Below are positions 1 through 11,331 of a stretch of DNA of 64,000 bases, piece after piece. Under the pieces are notes generated by a model, which made no database searches, had not been told where the DNA came from, and was given only the letters and a program-made list of their open reading frames with translations. The stretch is from Heloderma charlesbogerti (lineage: Eukaryota > Chordata > Lepidosauria > Squamata > Helodermatidae). Made by a program: the position numbers and the translations under genes. The stretch covers positions 2,108,001 to 2,172,000 of the forward strand of contig JANEZZ010000983.1 of the NCBI GenBank assembly GCA_026122225.1. Reading direction: 5' to 3'. The stretch's first letter is position 1. Each line of letters starts with the position of its first letter.

Positions 1-69
1 TAAAATAGTCTATTTAAAGTGCTGCACCTGTTCTGGCATCCCTTAGTGGATCACATATGTTCTATCTGA

Positions 70-170
70 ATTTGGACTATAACCCCTATCATTCCCAGCC
101 AGCATGGCCATGTTGGCTGACAGGAGTTCAGGTCAACAACACATCTGGAGGGCACCAGGTCAGGAAGGCT
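70..170. mobile_element. hAT-type MITE fragment (foldback repeat)
   Basis: The stretch contains CCAGCCAGCATGGCCATG followed by an ACATCTGGAGGGC block. These are characteristic pieces of a short foldback hAT-like MITE that is common in reptiles. The copy at 37722-37858 has the same blocks. No target duplication was found here, so the ends are approximate. Confidence 0.5.
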
Positions 171-777
171 GCTCTAAAGAAGAGAGAATTTGGCGGCCCT
201 ACTTTGTTCATCATCAGTTGTCTACAAGCCCACAGTCACTACTGCATGACATATCCTCAATCCTATCCACATGATTTATCTGCTATGAGAGAAAGAGAAA
301 TTCACTTGCACATTCTCTGCCTCCTTAGGGAGAATGTGGTATTAAGGCTTGTGAACTTTACCTCACAATGTCTGTGCTTTTTGGTGCTTGGTTGAAAAAC
401 GTATGGCCTTAACTTCTTCTTTTGGTCAACCCTAGTTGTTTTGTTTATTGAATTTAGATATTTATATCGTACTTACGCTAACCTAGTATATAGCTAACCT
501 AGTATGTATCATGTATAAGATAGCTAGACGTGATAGCTATTATATAGGTAACCTAGTATAAATACAATGTAAACACAATAAAAATCAATTAAAAAACCAA
601 ACAGTTCCCCAGGTCTCTTCCAGTTCTATGACTAAGATTTCAGTAAATGGACAAGTACGTCAGAAACATTCAGTTGTGGAATCAAGATTCGGAACAAGTG
701 TTTGGACTGGATCATCTTCCAGGTTGCCTGAAGGAGCTTGTCACAGTATGCATACCCCTCATTTCTTGGGCATAATA
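171..777. other. Unassigned stretch with a small local repeat
   Basis: No gene is recognised. Around 478-560 the motif TAACCTAGTAT occurs three times within about 80 bp in AT-rich sequence, probably a small local duplication. Overlapping frames starting here run into the class A element and are not coding. Confidence 0.5.
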
Positions 778-1673
778 TAGGGATGAACAAAAGTCCCTTA
801 CCTGATCCCGCAGCTTGCTTCGCAGTGGGGGGGAGGCGCTCCATCCCTCCCCCTGAAATTCTGGGCGGGGGGAGGCGCCCCGTCCCTCCAGCCAAAATTC
901 TGGCCGGGGGGGAGGCACCCCGTCCCTCTGGCCGCAAATCCTGCTGTCCTGCCGGGACGCAAATGGCGGCGGCTGTAGCCGACGCCGTTTGCGTCCCTGC
1001 AGTCAGCCGTGATAGGCTACATAAATGTTTACGTAGCCTATCACATCTGACTTTGGAAAAAAAGAAAGAAAGCGCGTACGCAAATGGCGGTGCCCATGGG
1101 CGCCGCCATTTGCGTTCCTTACTTGGGCACGTGTAGTCTACATAAACATTTACGTAGACTACGGCGAAAATAAGGGCAACGCTATTTGCGTTGCCCTTAT
1201 TTTCGCCATAGTCTACGTAAACATTTACGTAGACTACAGGGACCAAATAAGGAACGCGAATAGCGGCACCCTATGGGGGCCACCATTAGCGTATGCGCTT
1301 TTTTTTTTTAAGTCACCCGTGATAGGCTACGTGACGATTAACGTAGCCTATCATGGCTGACTTTGCAAATCTAACCGTGATAGGCTATGTTAATCGTTAC
1401 GTAGCCTATCACAGGGGCGTTTTTTTTTTTTTTTTTACTTTGCTTGTAATGGCGGCGGTGGCAGCTGGTCGAAAGACCGGCTGCCGCCCCTGCCCCTGAC
1501 GAAGACCTGCCGAACCGCTGCCGGGACCCACCGCCGGGAGCGACATTCGTAAAAGGTAAGTCCCATCCCGGGGGGGGCGGGGGGCGGAGAACTTCTCCCC
1601 AAAACTTCGGAGGACCGAATGCATTGGCACTCGGCCCCCCGAAGTTTCGGGGAGAAATTCTCCCCCATCCCTA
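778..1673 (+). mobile_element. Class A palindrome-rich hAT-like element, copy 1 (896 bp)
   Basis: It begins TAGGGATGAACAAAAGTCCC and ends CCCCCATCCCTA, matching the terminal inverted repeats of the other copies. The left head is a G/C-run block (about 830-950). The centre holds hairpins with arms GTGATAGGCTACGTAAA at about 1009-1045, 1319-1355 and 1377-1412, an AAATGGCGG palindrome at about 1079-1117, and a large inverted repeat at 1133-1240. That inverted repeat has GGCGAAAATAAGGGCAACGC arms. The right end has GGTAAGTCCC at about 1555. Unlike most copies, the 8-bp flanks (GCATAATA and GCCCCCAG) do not match, so the TSD is lost or the copy is recombinant. Long frames on both strands are Pro/Gly-rich shadows. 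Confidence 0.8.
1133..1240. repeat. Nested palindrome: hairpins inside a larger inverted repeat
   Basis: A TAGTCTAC...GTAGACTA hairpin is followed by GGCGAAAATAAGGGCAACGC, its reverse complement after a 5-base spacer, and a second TAGTCTAC...GTAGACTAC hairpin. The two outer hairpins mirror each other around the central one. The block is therefore palindromic at two scales, and the pattern recurs in other class A copies. Confidence 0.85.
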
Positions 1674-3674
1674 GCCCCCAGTCCTTGTCAATGGCTGTGC
1701 TAGGGAGGCTGGGAAAATCTACCACACAATAGCCTTGGTCTCACAGAGGAAATCCTCCATCATATGTTACAGCTCCCTCCCTCCCCTCCCTGCATGCACA
1801 CAGATGCTGCCATAGGGGTGTGAATCCCTATGGAGAACAGTGACATCTACACTGGTTCCAATAATTTGCCCTCATTGGGTGCAAATTGACAGCACTGACT
1901 AGGTTTGTCTCTCTGTTTCTGCACCCACATCAATATCTCTAGAGAACAACATCAGGAGGAAGAATTAATATTTTGAGGGGGAAAGTCAATTTTTTATGAT
2001 CCAGCTAATGGGATGTTAAAGAAAGGCAGCGGGGACACCTTAAAACTCAAGAGGATTTAGCAGAATGGACCAGGTCAGGCTCGATATATTTTGCACAGCT
2101 TCTAACAGAATGCATGTATATATGTTCTGAAAAGTATAGGCTGTGTGAGAAATCTGCATCATTTCTCTCATCCAGGTTGCATTTTGTTAAAACGACATAT
2201 CTGGATGCATTTTGATTTCAAAGGGAAACAATGAAGGAGTTTATTTAATAAACCACTGGCCACCTTTAATGAAATGAATTCCCTTCTTATCACTTCTTTC
2301 AGTTGTCTTTTGAAGTTCATGCTTTTTAAGTTGAGGCATTCATCTTTGGAAACTTAATTCTTGGTCTTGAAAAGATAATTGACTGTCAATGACACAGCCT
2401 CAGAGAAAAAGGTTTACACACAAACACCTTCCCACCCCACCCCACCCCACCCCGCACACACACACATAATTTATTACTACTAATAAACAGGGAGAGAAGA
2501 AGATTTCAGTATCCCTTTCCTGACAGTTTCACAAGTTAATGGGCAGCAATTCTTCCAGGTTCCCTCACTGAGACTCTTTGTACCAGCTGCCAGGTCACAC
2601 TGAACAAGGCTGCATTGTGTCAGAAGCAATCTGGCCCTCTCACATTAAGGATGCTGTTAGTTTTACATTCCCTCAGGGAGTGCTTATTGATCTTACTGGG
2701 GCACTTGTGCCTTAAAATCCCCTGATGAATTATAAACAAGCTTTAAAGAGTGTCAGAAGTGAGGGAATGGGATTTGAGCATCTTGCTCAGTTCTCCCTCG
2801 CCCCCAGTCACTGCAGCTAAAAAGGCAACAGAGGGGGAATGCATTTCCTCCATTATAAATAAAATATTTTGTTTTTCCTGCACAGCCGTTATCTTTGCTC
2901 TCCTGCACTTAAGTCTTAACTATACCAACTGGGTATCTGGAGAGTTTCTTGGAAGAAGAATAAAGATGACAGCAACCACAATGCAAACAGTCTTGAGTGA
3001 AGCAGGATGGGAAGGACATTTTAACCTTTGAATCATAAAAGTAAATGCAAAATTCTTAGCCATAGGAGCAGAAGAAACTGTAACGAGGTTATCTATTTGA
3101 TCATATCTTTAAAGGGCTCACATTTTCCTCTCCATTTGCTTATCTGCACTAAGGAATGATGTACTGGTAGAAGATGCTGATAGATTTCTATCACACTAAG
3201 GTAAACAGCAGGGCATTGATTTGTGGTGTGTACAAATCAAAATTCTGTAGCAAAATACAATGATCTGAAAATGACCCAAATAGTCAGCAACAAAGTTGGG
3301 GTAGACATGAGGATTTTTAAGTCAAGGTAACATCAATAAGATTCTTGGACAAGCTGCCAGTGTTATGAAACCCATCAGGACACCATTACCCAAGCACTGA
3401 AGACTTGAGAAACAGGAAAACAAATTTAGAGGCATGGCTGGTAGGATTTTTTTTTACCTAAGTTCCAAAATACTCTACTGGATTTTCATGGAATATCAAT
3501 ACCTGACCAAGTATTTACCAGATATTGTAAAGACAATCAGGGGAAGAAAACTGGGCCATCATCACTTCAATTTGGGTGTGTTGTGATATTACAGTTGCGT
3601 CCTGAATTCCTTTGTACTGATTTTCTGTAATATCACCATTACTGTAGTAAGCAAACTGTTTAGAGTGTTCAAAA
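1674..3674. other. No gene recognised; AT-rich intergenic or intronic DNA
   Basis: I see no coding frame with family resemblance. A C-rich repeat of CCCCA units followed by CA repeats lies at about 2425-2466. The remainder looks like ordinary single-copy sequence. Confidence 0.5.
2425..2466. repeat. Simple repeat (CCCCA)n then (CA)n
   Basis: About five CCCCA units run directly into a short CA dinucleotide array. Confidence 0.8.
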
Positions 3675-4504
3675 TAGAGGTGCATGAAAGCCACTTACGT
3701 GATCTCGCAGCTTGCTTCGCAGTGGGGGGGAGGTGCTTCGCTGCTCCCCCCGAAGTTCAGGCTGGGGGGGAGGCTTCCCTCCTCGCCCGGCCGAAATTCA
3801 GGCCGGGGGGGAGGCTTCCCGCCTCGCCCGGCCAAAATTCAGGCCAGGGAGGAGGCGCCTCACCTCACCCGGCCACAAAATAAAAAGTTAAAAAAAAAAT
3901 GCCCCCGTGATAGGCTACGTGATTAATGTAGCCTATCACGGCTAGATCTGCAAAGTCAGCCGTTAATCGTAGTCTATCTTTATGTAGACTACGGCGAAAA
4001 TAAGGGCAACGCAAATAGCGTTGCCCTTATTTTCGCCGTAGTCTACATAATCTTTATGTAGACTACAGTGACCAAATAAGGAACGTGAATGGCGGCTCCC
4101 TATGGGGGCCGCAATTATCCGTACATGCTTTTTTTTTTTTAAAGTCACCCGTGATAGGCTACGTGACGATTTACATAGCCTATCATGGCTGACTTTGCAA
4201 ATCTAGCCATGACAGGCTACGTTAATCGTCACATAGCCTATCACGGGGGCATTTTTTTTTTTTTACCTTTATTGGAATGGCGGCAGTGGCAGCCGGTCGA
4301 AAGACCAGCTGCCGCCTCTGCCCCTGTCGAAGACCTGCCGAACCGCCGCCAGGACCCGCCGCCGGGAGGGACATTCGGGAAAGGTAAGTCCCATCCCGGG
4401 GGGGGCGGTGGGGTGGAGAATTTCTCCCCGAAACTACTTTGGGGGCCAAATACGTTGGCACTCGGCCCCCCAAAGTTTCGGGGAGAAGTTCTCCCCCATC
4501 CCTA
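3675..4504 (+). mobile_element. Class A hAT-like element, copy 2 (830 bp), perfect TSD
   Basis: The element starts TAGAGGTGCATGAAAG, a variant of the TAGGGATG end, and stops at CCCATCCCTA. It is flanked by a perfect 8-bp duplication, GTTCAAAA at 3667-3674 and 4505-4512, which is direct evidence of hAT-type insertion. Inside are a G-rich head, hairpins at about 3905-3940, 4150-4187 and 4207-4243, and a mirrored pair of TAGTCTA hairpins around a GGCGAAAATAAGGGCAACGC palindrome at about 3967-4063. GGTAAGTCCC lies near 4383. Confidence 0.92.
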
Positions 4505-5053
4505 GTTCAAAATGCTTCTGAAATTGCCTACTGCTGCTCTGTTGGCAGTGGGACACACAGCTGAATGGCAACTCTGCCATCTCTTCTTTCCTGGCATCGT
4601 ATCTCCCACATGATTCCTTGTGGTAATAGCATGAGGTCTTTAATAATGTATCTCATTTGCTTCTCTTCCATAATGTTTACATAATGCCATAATGCTTACA
4701 GGGGAAGCATCCAAACAACTTCCCTCATGGAGCCCATGAGGTGGAGGGAGTGGGGTCATTCACCCCAGCAGCCCCACGTTCAACTACAATCCACTTCAGG
4801 ATTTATGTCAGTGAGAAATGGTATAGAAACATGGCTAATAATTACATCTATAATAGCGTGTGCGTGCATGTAGGGACACCTCCATGCAAAGGCAAAACCT
4901 AATTAACCAGGGCTCTCATTTCTCTGGGGGAGTCCCTATGCATGTACATCTCTGTGGACGTAGCACCCCTTCATGCTAGTGCTGAACTTGTGGCCACTGG
5001 TGGGGGTGTAAGTAGCGGATACATTGAGATCAAGAGTGTGGTAATGAGAGAGT

Positions 5054-5075
5054 GCGTGTGTGTGCGTGTGTGTGC

Positions 5076-5104
<29 letters not shown>
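5054..5104. repeat. (TG)n/(GA)n microsatellite
   Basis: TG and CG dinucleotides alternate, then a run of GA dinucleotides follows. Confidence 0.85.
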
Positions 5105-5106
<2 letters not shown>

Positions 5107-5720
5107 CACCCCTAAGCTGTTACCAACTTACCATATGATTCCACTCCAACACTAGATAACCCAGTCAGCTGTGAGGAACTGGGGTGGGAATGCTTACTAT
5201 ATGACCCCAATCTCATGGCAAGAGGTTCTAAATGGGGAGAATTTGCCATGATGTGGATGCTGTTTCCAGTGTCATTCCTGTAGTACAATGTCAATGTGTA
5301 GCACAGTCCAAGTCTCTCTTTTCTCCCTGGAGTACTGAGAGTTTTAACATAATCTGGCCACTCCATTCAGCTGTAGGCTGCTGAAGCCCTTTCTTTTTAT
5401 TTGATGATTAAGAAAGGTGGAGTTGATGACAAGGCACTTCAAGCTATCAAGAGTAGCCTAACTGGAAGAAGCCTGAAGCATCACACATCTAAAGTCTGTA
5501 GAATTACTGCTGTTGAAGAGATGAGATGGAACATTTATGGCTACCCTGTGTACATCCCAGATCAGTCTCTGGAATGTGCTGATGTTTCAGAAATACTGAA
5601 CCATCTTTTATTGATACACTGAAAGAAGCTTTTAAAAATTAATTCTTTCTTTAAAAAAAAAAACAACAAAAATATTCTCCTTTAATCATGAATGTGCCTT
5701 TCATTGCCATGAATCTATTT

Positions 5721-5750
5721 CTGGTCTCTCTCTCTCTCTCTCTCTCTCAC
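5721..5750. repeat. (CT)n microsatellite
   Basis: An uninterrupted CT dinucleotide run of about 24 bases, then CACTCACGCATGCATGCA. Confidence 0.8.
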
Positions 5751-5993
5751 TCACGCATGCATGCAGACTCACACCTTGTTGACAAAGTTCCACTCTCCAA
5801 TAGAAACTTTAGCTTTGAAAAGAGGTGGGTAAGCGGAAGCATGATGGACGTGTACAAAACTATGCATGGCGTACAGAATGTGGATAGGGAGACATCTTTC
5901 TCCCTCTCTCATAATACTAGAACCTGGGTCATTGGATGAAGCTGATTGGTGGGAGACTCAGTACAGATAAAAGGAAGTGCTTCTTCACACAGC

Positions 5994-7676
5994 TAGGGAT
6001 GTACGAAAATCACTTACCTTTCGCGGATTATGCTGATGGTGGGGGGGGAGGCACTCCGTCCCTCCCCCCGGAATCCTGGACGGGGGGGAGGTGTTCCGTT
6101 CCTCCCCCTCCCTGGAATCCTGGCCGGCCGGCTTTGCTCCGCAGCAATTCTGCGGAGCCGCTGGCCAGCTCCGCCAGCAGCTGGACATCTGGCCGTTGGC
6201 TAGCAGGGATGAAAATGGCAGCGGCCATAGCCGCCGCCGTTTGCGTCCCTGCAGTCAGCCGTGACAGGCTACGTAAATGTTTACGTAGCCTATCACGGCT
6301 GACTTAAAAAAAAAAAAATGCGCATACGCAAATGGCGGCGGCCATGGCCGCTGCCATTTGTGTTCCTTATTTTGGCACGTCTTAGTCTACGTAAACATTT
6401 ACATAGACTAAGACGGCGAAAATAAGGGGAATGCAAATAGCGTAGCGTCTATGCTATTTACGTTCCCCTTATTTTCGCCGTCTAAGTCTACGTAAATGGT
6501 TATGTAGACTAAGACGTGCCAAAATAAGGAATGCAAATGGTGGCAGCCATGGCCGCCGCCATTTGCATGTGCGCGTTTGTTCGTTTTTTTAGGGATGTAC
6601 GAAAGTCCCTTACCTGAACCCGAAAGTTGATTCGTGGTGGGGGGAGGCACTCCGTCCCTCCCCCCAAAATTCTGGCCAGGGGGGAGGCGCCCCATCCCTC
6701 CCCCCCAAAATTCTGGCCGGGGGGGAGGCGCCCCATCCCTCCCGCCGTGAATCCTGTCCTGCCGGGATGCAAATGGCGGCGGCCGTAGCCACCACTGTTT
6801 GCGTCCCTGCCGTCAGCCATGACAGGCTACATAAATGTTTACGTAGCCTATCATGGTTGAGTGAAAAAAGAAAAAAACCCCGCGCGTATGCAAATAGCGT
6901 TCCCCTTATTTTCGCCGTAGTCTATGTAAATGTTTACGTAGACTACACATGCCAAAATAAGGAATGCAAATGGCAGCGCCCATGGGTGCCTCCCTTTGCA
7001 TATGCACAGGTTTTTTTTTTACTCAGCCGTGATAGGCTACATAAACATTTACGTAGCCTATCACGGTGTTTTTTAAAAACCTAGCCGTGATAGGCTACGT
7101 AAATGTTTACGTAGCCTATCACTTTTTTTTTTTTTTTTACTTGGAAATGGCGGCTGAACCGCCACCGAACCGCTGCCAGAGCCGCAGCCGCCAGGGACAT
7201 TCGCACAAGCTAAGTCCCGTCCCGGGGGGGTGGGGGGAGCAGACCGTTTCTCCACCAATTTCGGGGGGCCGAATGCGCTGGCATTCGGCCTCCCCAAGAT
7301 TCGTGGAGAAATTCTCTGACATCCCTAGTTTGTTTAAAGTCAGCCGTGATAGGCTACGTAAACATTTACGTAGCCTATCACATTTTTTAAAAAAATCTAG
7401 CTGTGATAGGCTACGTAAATCTTTACATAGCCTATCACATGTTTTGGGGGTTTTTTAACTGGAAATGGCAGCGGCGACAGCCGGTCGGAAGACCGGCTCC
7501 CGCTACCACCGCCGCCGAACCGCCGCCAGAGCCGCCGCCGCCAGGAAGATCCACCCAAGGTAAGTCTCGTCTCGGGGGGGCGGGGGGGCAGGCCATTCTG
7601 CCACCGATTTCAGGGGGCTGGATGTGCTGGCATTTGGCCTCCCCGAGATCCATGGCAGAATTTTCGTACATCCCTA
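5994..7676 (+). mobile_element. Class A hAT-like element, copy 3 (1,683 bp), perfect TSD, inside CR1
   Basis: The ends are TAGGGATGTACGAAAATC and TTTCGTACATCCCTA, flanked by CACACAGC at 5986-5993 and 7677-7684 (8/8). It is the largest class A copy, partly because another copy is nested at 6590-7327. It holds about nine hairpins (for example about 6259-6296, 6816-6855, 7029-7065, 7085-7121, 7345-7381 and 7402-7438) and long inverted repeats with the AAATGGCGGC core. A GGTAAGTCTC donor-like motif lies at about 7559. Confidence 0.92.
6590..7327 (+). mobile_element. Class A element nested within a class A element (738 bp)
   Basis: It begins TAGGGATGTACGAAAGTCCC and ends CTCTGACATCCCTA. The flanks GTTTTTTT and GTTTGTTT look like an 8-bp duplication altered in a T run. 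The insertion separates the head of the outer copy from its last hairpins, giving a self-nested arrangement. Confidence 0.75.
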
Positions 7677-8285
7677 CACACAGCGCATAGTCAAACGATG
7701 GTATTCGCTTGGACAAGACATACTGATGTTCACCAATTTAGATGGCTTTAAAAGGGGGTCGGACAAATTCCTGGAGGAAAAGGCTACCAATGACTACTAG
7801 TCCTAATGGCTATGTGCTACCTTCAACAGTATTAGAGAGAATAAGCCTATGTACGCTAGTTGCTGGGGAACATGGGCAGGAGAGTGCTGTTGTGCTCATG
7901 TTCTGGTTGTGGGTTTCCCTTGGTCAGCTGTTTGGCCACTGTATGAACAAAATGCTGGACTAGATGGACCTTTGCCCTGATCCAGCATGGCTCTTCCAAT
8001 GTTATTATGTTAGACAGTGAAAGTTCTCAAGTGAACTGGAGTACAAACAGCTCCATGTCTCCCTGTGGGAGAAAATTGGAACTGCACAAAGACACTAATA
8101 GATACTGTAGTAAGATAGGAGCCCCATTCTTGGGCCCATAGGCCCCATTTACTCCTGCTTTCTTCAAGATGATGAGAAATAGATGCTAAAGAAGGGCCTG
8201 TTGCAAGCTGTGTTCCTGAACTGGATAAAAGCATGGCCACCCAGCTTCAGCCACAGGGAGAATCCCATATGTAAGGGCAGGTTTT

Positions 8286-8358
8286 GCCCATCATCTATCT
8301 GTCAGTCTGTCCATCATCTATCTATCATCTATCTACACACACACAGAGGGAGAGAGAA

Positions 8359-8389
<31 letters not shown>

Positions 8390-8470
8390 GGGAGGGAGGG
8401 AGGGAGGGAGGGAGGGAGGGAGATTTTTTTTTCTCATTTTTTCCAATCTTAAGTCTGGTGTGTGTGTGTG
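8286..8470. repeat. Compound microsatellite (ATCT)n-(CA)n-(GA)n-(GGGA)n
   Basis: ATCT units, a short CA array, a GA-rich stretch and about twelve GGGA units follow one another, then a T run and a TG array. Frames through it are low-complexity Arg/Glu/Gly. Confidence 0.9.
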
Positions 8471-8815
8471 ATCAGCTAAGGCTGATATACCAACTGCACT
8501 CTTACCTAGACAGAGATCACCTAACTATAGTTATCCATGCTCTGATAACCCCTCATCTGGATGAATGTAATGCGTTATACATAGGCCTGCCTTTGAAAAT
8601 GGTCTGGAAACTTCAGCTAGTCCAAAATAGGGCAGCAAGATGATTAACAGGGGCAGGCCAATGAGCTCATTACGCCAGTACTTTTCCAGCTGCACTTGCT
8701 GCCAGTCCATTTCCAGGCTCAATTCAAAGTGCTGGCATTAACATTCAAAGCCCTAAACAGCTTGGGCCAGGTTATCTGAAGGATCACCTCCTCCCATATG
8801 TGCTTACCCAGACCC

Positions 8816-9334
8816 TAGGGATGTCAGAGAAATCCACCATGGATTCAAATGAGGCCAGATTCTTTGGAATCCAGCCTCAGGAATCTGTGGCAGATTGGCC
8901 CCACGTACCTCATCTTTTGGAGGATTCCACGCAGGACGTCACGGCTGCTTGTTGCACTGGAAGCCGTTCGCCTCTGCAATGACTGCCATTTAAAAAAAAA
9001 AAAGGTGATCGGCAGGATGTCCCAATAGACTTATACACAAAATAGAACCATGAATCTTGAGTATAAGTCTACATAGACTTATACGCAAGATTCATGGCTC
9101 TATTTTGTGTATAAGTCTATCAGGACATCCTGCCGATCGCCATTTTTTTAAAAAAATTGGCGATTGGCACGGAGGTGAAGGGCTCTGGTTGATTCAGGTA
9201 AGCGGTGGCGGCCCTTGGCTCTGCGGAATCCTCGCAGAGCACAGCCACTCCACGAGGATTCTGGGGGGGGGGGATCGCCTCCCCCCCCATGGATTCTTCA
9301 CTGGAACAGATGGTGGGGAATCTGTACATCCCTA
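8816..9334 (-). mobile_element. Class A-related hAT element (519 bp) with a long hairpin, degenerate TSD
   Basis: The ends are TAGGGATGTCAGAGAAATCC and GAATCTGTACATCCCTA. The flanks CCAGACCC (8808-8815) and CCAAATCC (9335-9342) agree at 6 of 8 bases, with two transitions, as expected for an aged TSD inside the L2. The centre (about 9003-9142) is one large inverted repeat with GATCGGCAGGATGTCC arms and an inner TATAAGTCTA palindrome. The 18097-18438 copy carries one arm of the same block. Confidence 0.82.
9003..9142. repeat. Long inverted repeat (about 140 bp hairpin)
   Basis: The left arm starts GTGATCGGCAGGATGTCC and the right arm ends GGACATCCTGCCGATCGCC. TATAAGTCTACATAGACTTA forms an inner palindrome near the middle. 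Confidence 0.85.
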
Positions 9335-9525
9335 CCAAATCCTAAGACCATCCTCAGGGGTCATCCTCCAGGAGCCCCTGCCAAAGGAAGTGAAGCAGAT
9401 GGCTACCAGGAAGAGGGCCTTTTCTGCTGTGGCACCCCAGCGGTGGAATGAGCTCCCTAGAGAGGTTCACCTGGTGCCTACATTGTACTCCTTCCAGAGA
9501 AATGAAATGAAATAAATAAAGTAAA

Positions 9526-10089
9526 AGTAAGTCTTGAAGTTTGAAAATTTCTCCAGTCTTACGTATGATTCATCCTAAACTTTGAGAATACTTTTTTAAA
9601 GTTGGCATGAAAATTCATAAGCATTTTTGTGCTAATTGTTCTTAATGCACATCTTTGCCTAATATACACTTTTTTGCAAGCAGTTTCCCTAATAGAATGC
9701 GTAGCTGAGCATTAGTTTCTCAAATATACAGATGTTTGCATGCATTTTTTTAATTGAAGAACTCCATTGCACAATTCAGAAGAGTGCGAGTTTTGAATGA
9801 TATAGGACTCTTGCTTCACAGGGTGGTCTGAAAGTGCAACATTCGGCAAGTCCACACTAAAATGTGACATGAACAGATTTTTGCCCAATCCCTACCTCCA
9901 TTTGCACCTCTCCTTTGTTTGGTCCCAGCACAACTGAGAGCCTTATGTCACTCCAGTATAAATTATACATTCCCTTCTGTAAGCAATACTATGACTGAGT
10001 GAGTGAATCTGAAACAAGGAATGGTCATACAGTTCTTTCTTTGATATACTGGCATGTTTTACAACAGGAATGTGAACTCAAGGAGATAT
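9526..10089. other. No gene recognised
   Basis: AT-rich sequence without a recognisable coding frame or repeat family. Confidence 0.5.
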
Positions 10090-10776
10090 TAGGGATGTAT
10101 GAATCCCTTACCTGGTTCTGGTCTGGGGCTTCGGTGGTGGTGGGGAAGTGATCCATTCCTCCCCCCGGAATCCTCCCCAGCCAGTTCCGCTCCACAGCAA
10201 GGCCACAGAGCTGCCAGCCGGGGCCGGCCGCAGCTGGACTTCTGGCCACTGCCGGGCTGCTGTGGCCACAAATGGCAGCCATCATAGCAGCCGCCATTTG
10301 CGTCCTTGCATTGAGCTGTGATAGGCTACGTAAGTATTTATGTAGCCGATCATGGCAAAAGGCAGGCATGCAAATGGAGGCTGCTACGCCATTTGTGTGC
10401 CTGCCTTTTGCCGTGATAGGCTACTAAATACTTACGTAGCCTGTTACGGCAAAGAGCAGGGCGCAAACGGTGTAGTGGTCACCATTTGCGCCCCTGCTCT
10501 TTGCCATGATAGGCTACATAAGTATTTACATAGCCTATCATGGCAAAAGGCAGGCATGCAAATGGTGGCCACTACGACGGCCGCCATTTGCGGCCGCAGC
10601 AGCCTGGCAGCGGCCAGAAGAGGAGCTGAAGCCACCACCGCATCCTCTGCCGCCACATCCACCACCAGGTAGGTCCATTCTGGGGGGGGGATTGCAGGGG
10701 GTGACGGGGGGAGGCTGTTCCGCCATGGATTCTGGGGACTCACTGAAGTCCGTGGAGGAATTCTCCAACATCCCTA
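10090..10776 (+). mobile_element. Class A hAT-like element, copy (687 bp), 7/8 TSD
   Basis: It starts TAGGGATGTATGAATCCC and ends TTCTCCAACATCCCTA. The flanks GGAGATAT (10082-10089) and GGAGATAC (10777-10784) differ by one transition. Hairpins with GATAGGCTAC arms lie at about 10316-10354, 10413-10446 and 10503-10541, alternating with AAATGG palindromes. An outward CAGGTAGGTCC motif is at about 10667. Confidence 0.9.
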
Positions 10777-10811
10777 GGAGATACTGCTCTGGCTTCCTAG
10801 GGTAGTATATG

Positions 10812-10922
10812 ATGTTAGTCCTATATAGAGTAGACCAATTGAAATGAAAGGGATGTGAGATAGTTGACTAATTTAAGTCTCATTCATTTCAATGGGACTA
10901 TTCTATGTAGGACTAACATTGG
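10812..10922. mobile_element. Short foldback MITE
   Basis: ATGTTAGTCCTATATAGAGT at the left is mirrored by ATTCTATGTAGGACTAACAT at the right, with TTGAAATGAA and TTCATTTCAA inside. A related unit lies at about 38600-38680. The superfamily was not determined. Confidence 0.55.
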
Positions 10923-11331
10923 GTACTATCCTTAATAATATATTTTGTCCTAGATATGTAAATAATGATGTGCTATATATATATACATATATAAACCCAC
11001 ATCCATCCACTAGGTAATAGATGGTATTCGCTCCTGTTTTGTTTTTTGTTGGGGAAGAGGAATGGGTCATTCATTTCCATACATAGTGTGCACCTGCCTT
11101 ATATTTGCAATAATATTTTACTTTTTAATGCAAAACCCATCTTTCCTTTTTGAAGTGATTAAGATGATATGCAACCACTCAAAGCAACTAGAGCTGCAAA
11201 CATGCAACACCATATGCAGCTAAAGGAAAGAACAAATATACAGTCACAAAATATACATAAAACTGTATTGGATTGTGGCCAATGTCATAACTGAAAAACA
11301 GAAAATATACACACGCACAACCAAACCATGT
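10923..11331. other. No gene recognised
   Basis: AT-rich sequence with a short TATATA run near 10975. Confidence 0.5.

Larger units (their letters stand above)
4505..5814. other. No gene recognised; microsatellites
   Basis: A TG-rich microsatellite with GA tail lies at about 5054-5104 and a CT array at about 5721-5750. No frame resembles a known protein. Confidence 0.5.
5815..8012 (+). mobile_element. CR1 LINE 3' end, split by a class A element
   Basis: Sequence at about 5829-5993 and 7677-8012 joins across the class A insertion into one CR1 3' region. The left part has CTCTCTCATAATACTAGAAC and ACTTCTTCACACAGC-like blocks. The right part has TTTAGATGGCTTTAAAAG, CTGGACTAGATGGACC and TCCAGCATGGCTCTTCC, all hallmarks of vertebrate CR1 3' ends. 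The CR1 target CACACAGC is duplicated at the insertion, so the CR1 was in place first. Only the 3' part is present and no reverse transcriptase is seen. Confidence 0.85.
8472..9525 (+). mobile_element. L2-type LINE 3' fragment, split by a class A element
   Basis: Translation of 8560-8640 gives LYIGLPLKMVWKLQLVQNR, and 9390-9515 gives KRAFSAVAPQRWNELPREV. Both belong to the C-terminal region of L2/CR1-clade reverse transcriptases and match the copies at 52715 and 53406. The tail is AAATGAAATAAATAAAG. The coding frame is broken and a class A copy sits at 8816-9334. Confidence 0.82.

Noticed and set aside
632..1246. 204-codon open frame on the minus strand and similar long frames in every class A copy
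   Set aside because: They run through palindromes and G/C runs, occur on both strands of the same DNA, give Pro/Gly/Arg-rich low-complexity protein and resemble no family.
5994..7676. Helitron or Maverick interpretation of the palindromic elements
   Set aside because: Clear inverted ends with 8-bp duplications contradict Helitrons (no TSD) and Mavericks (6-bp TSD, multi-kb coding).
9057..9515. 152-codon frame that reads KRAFSAVAPQRWNELPREV as a gene
   Set aside because: Its start lies in the inserted class A element and only the end is L2 RT, so it is a chance fusion across the insertion boundary.
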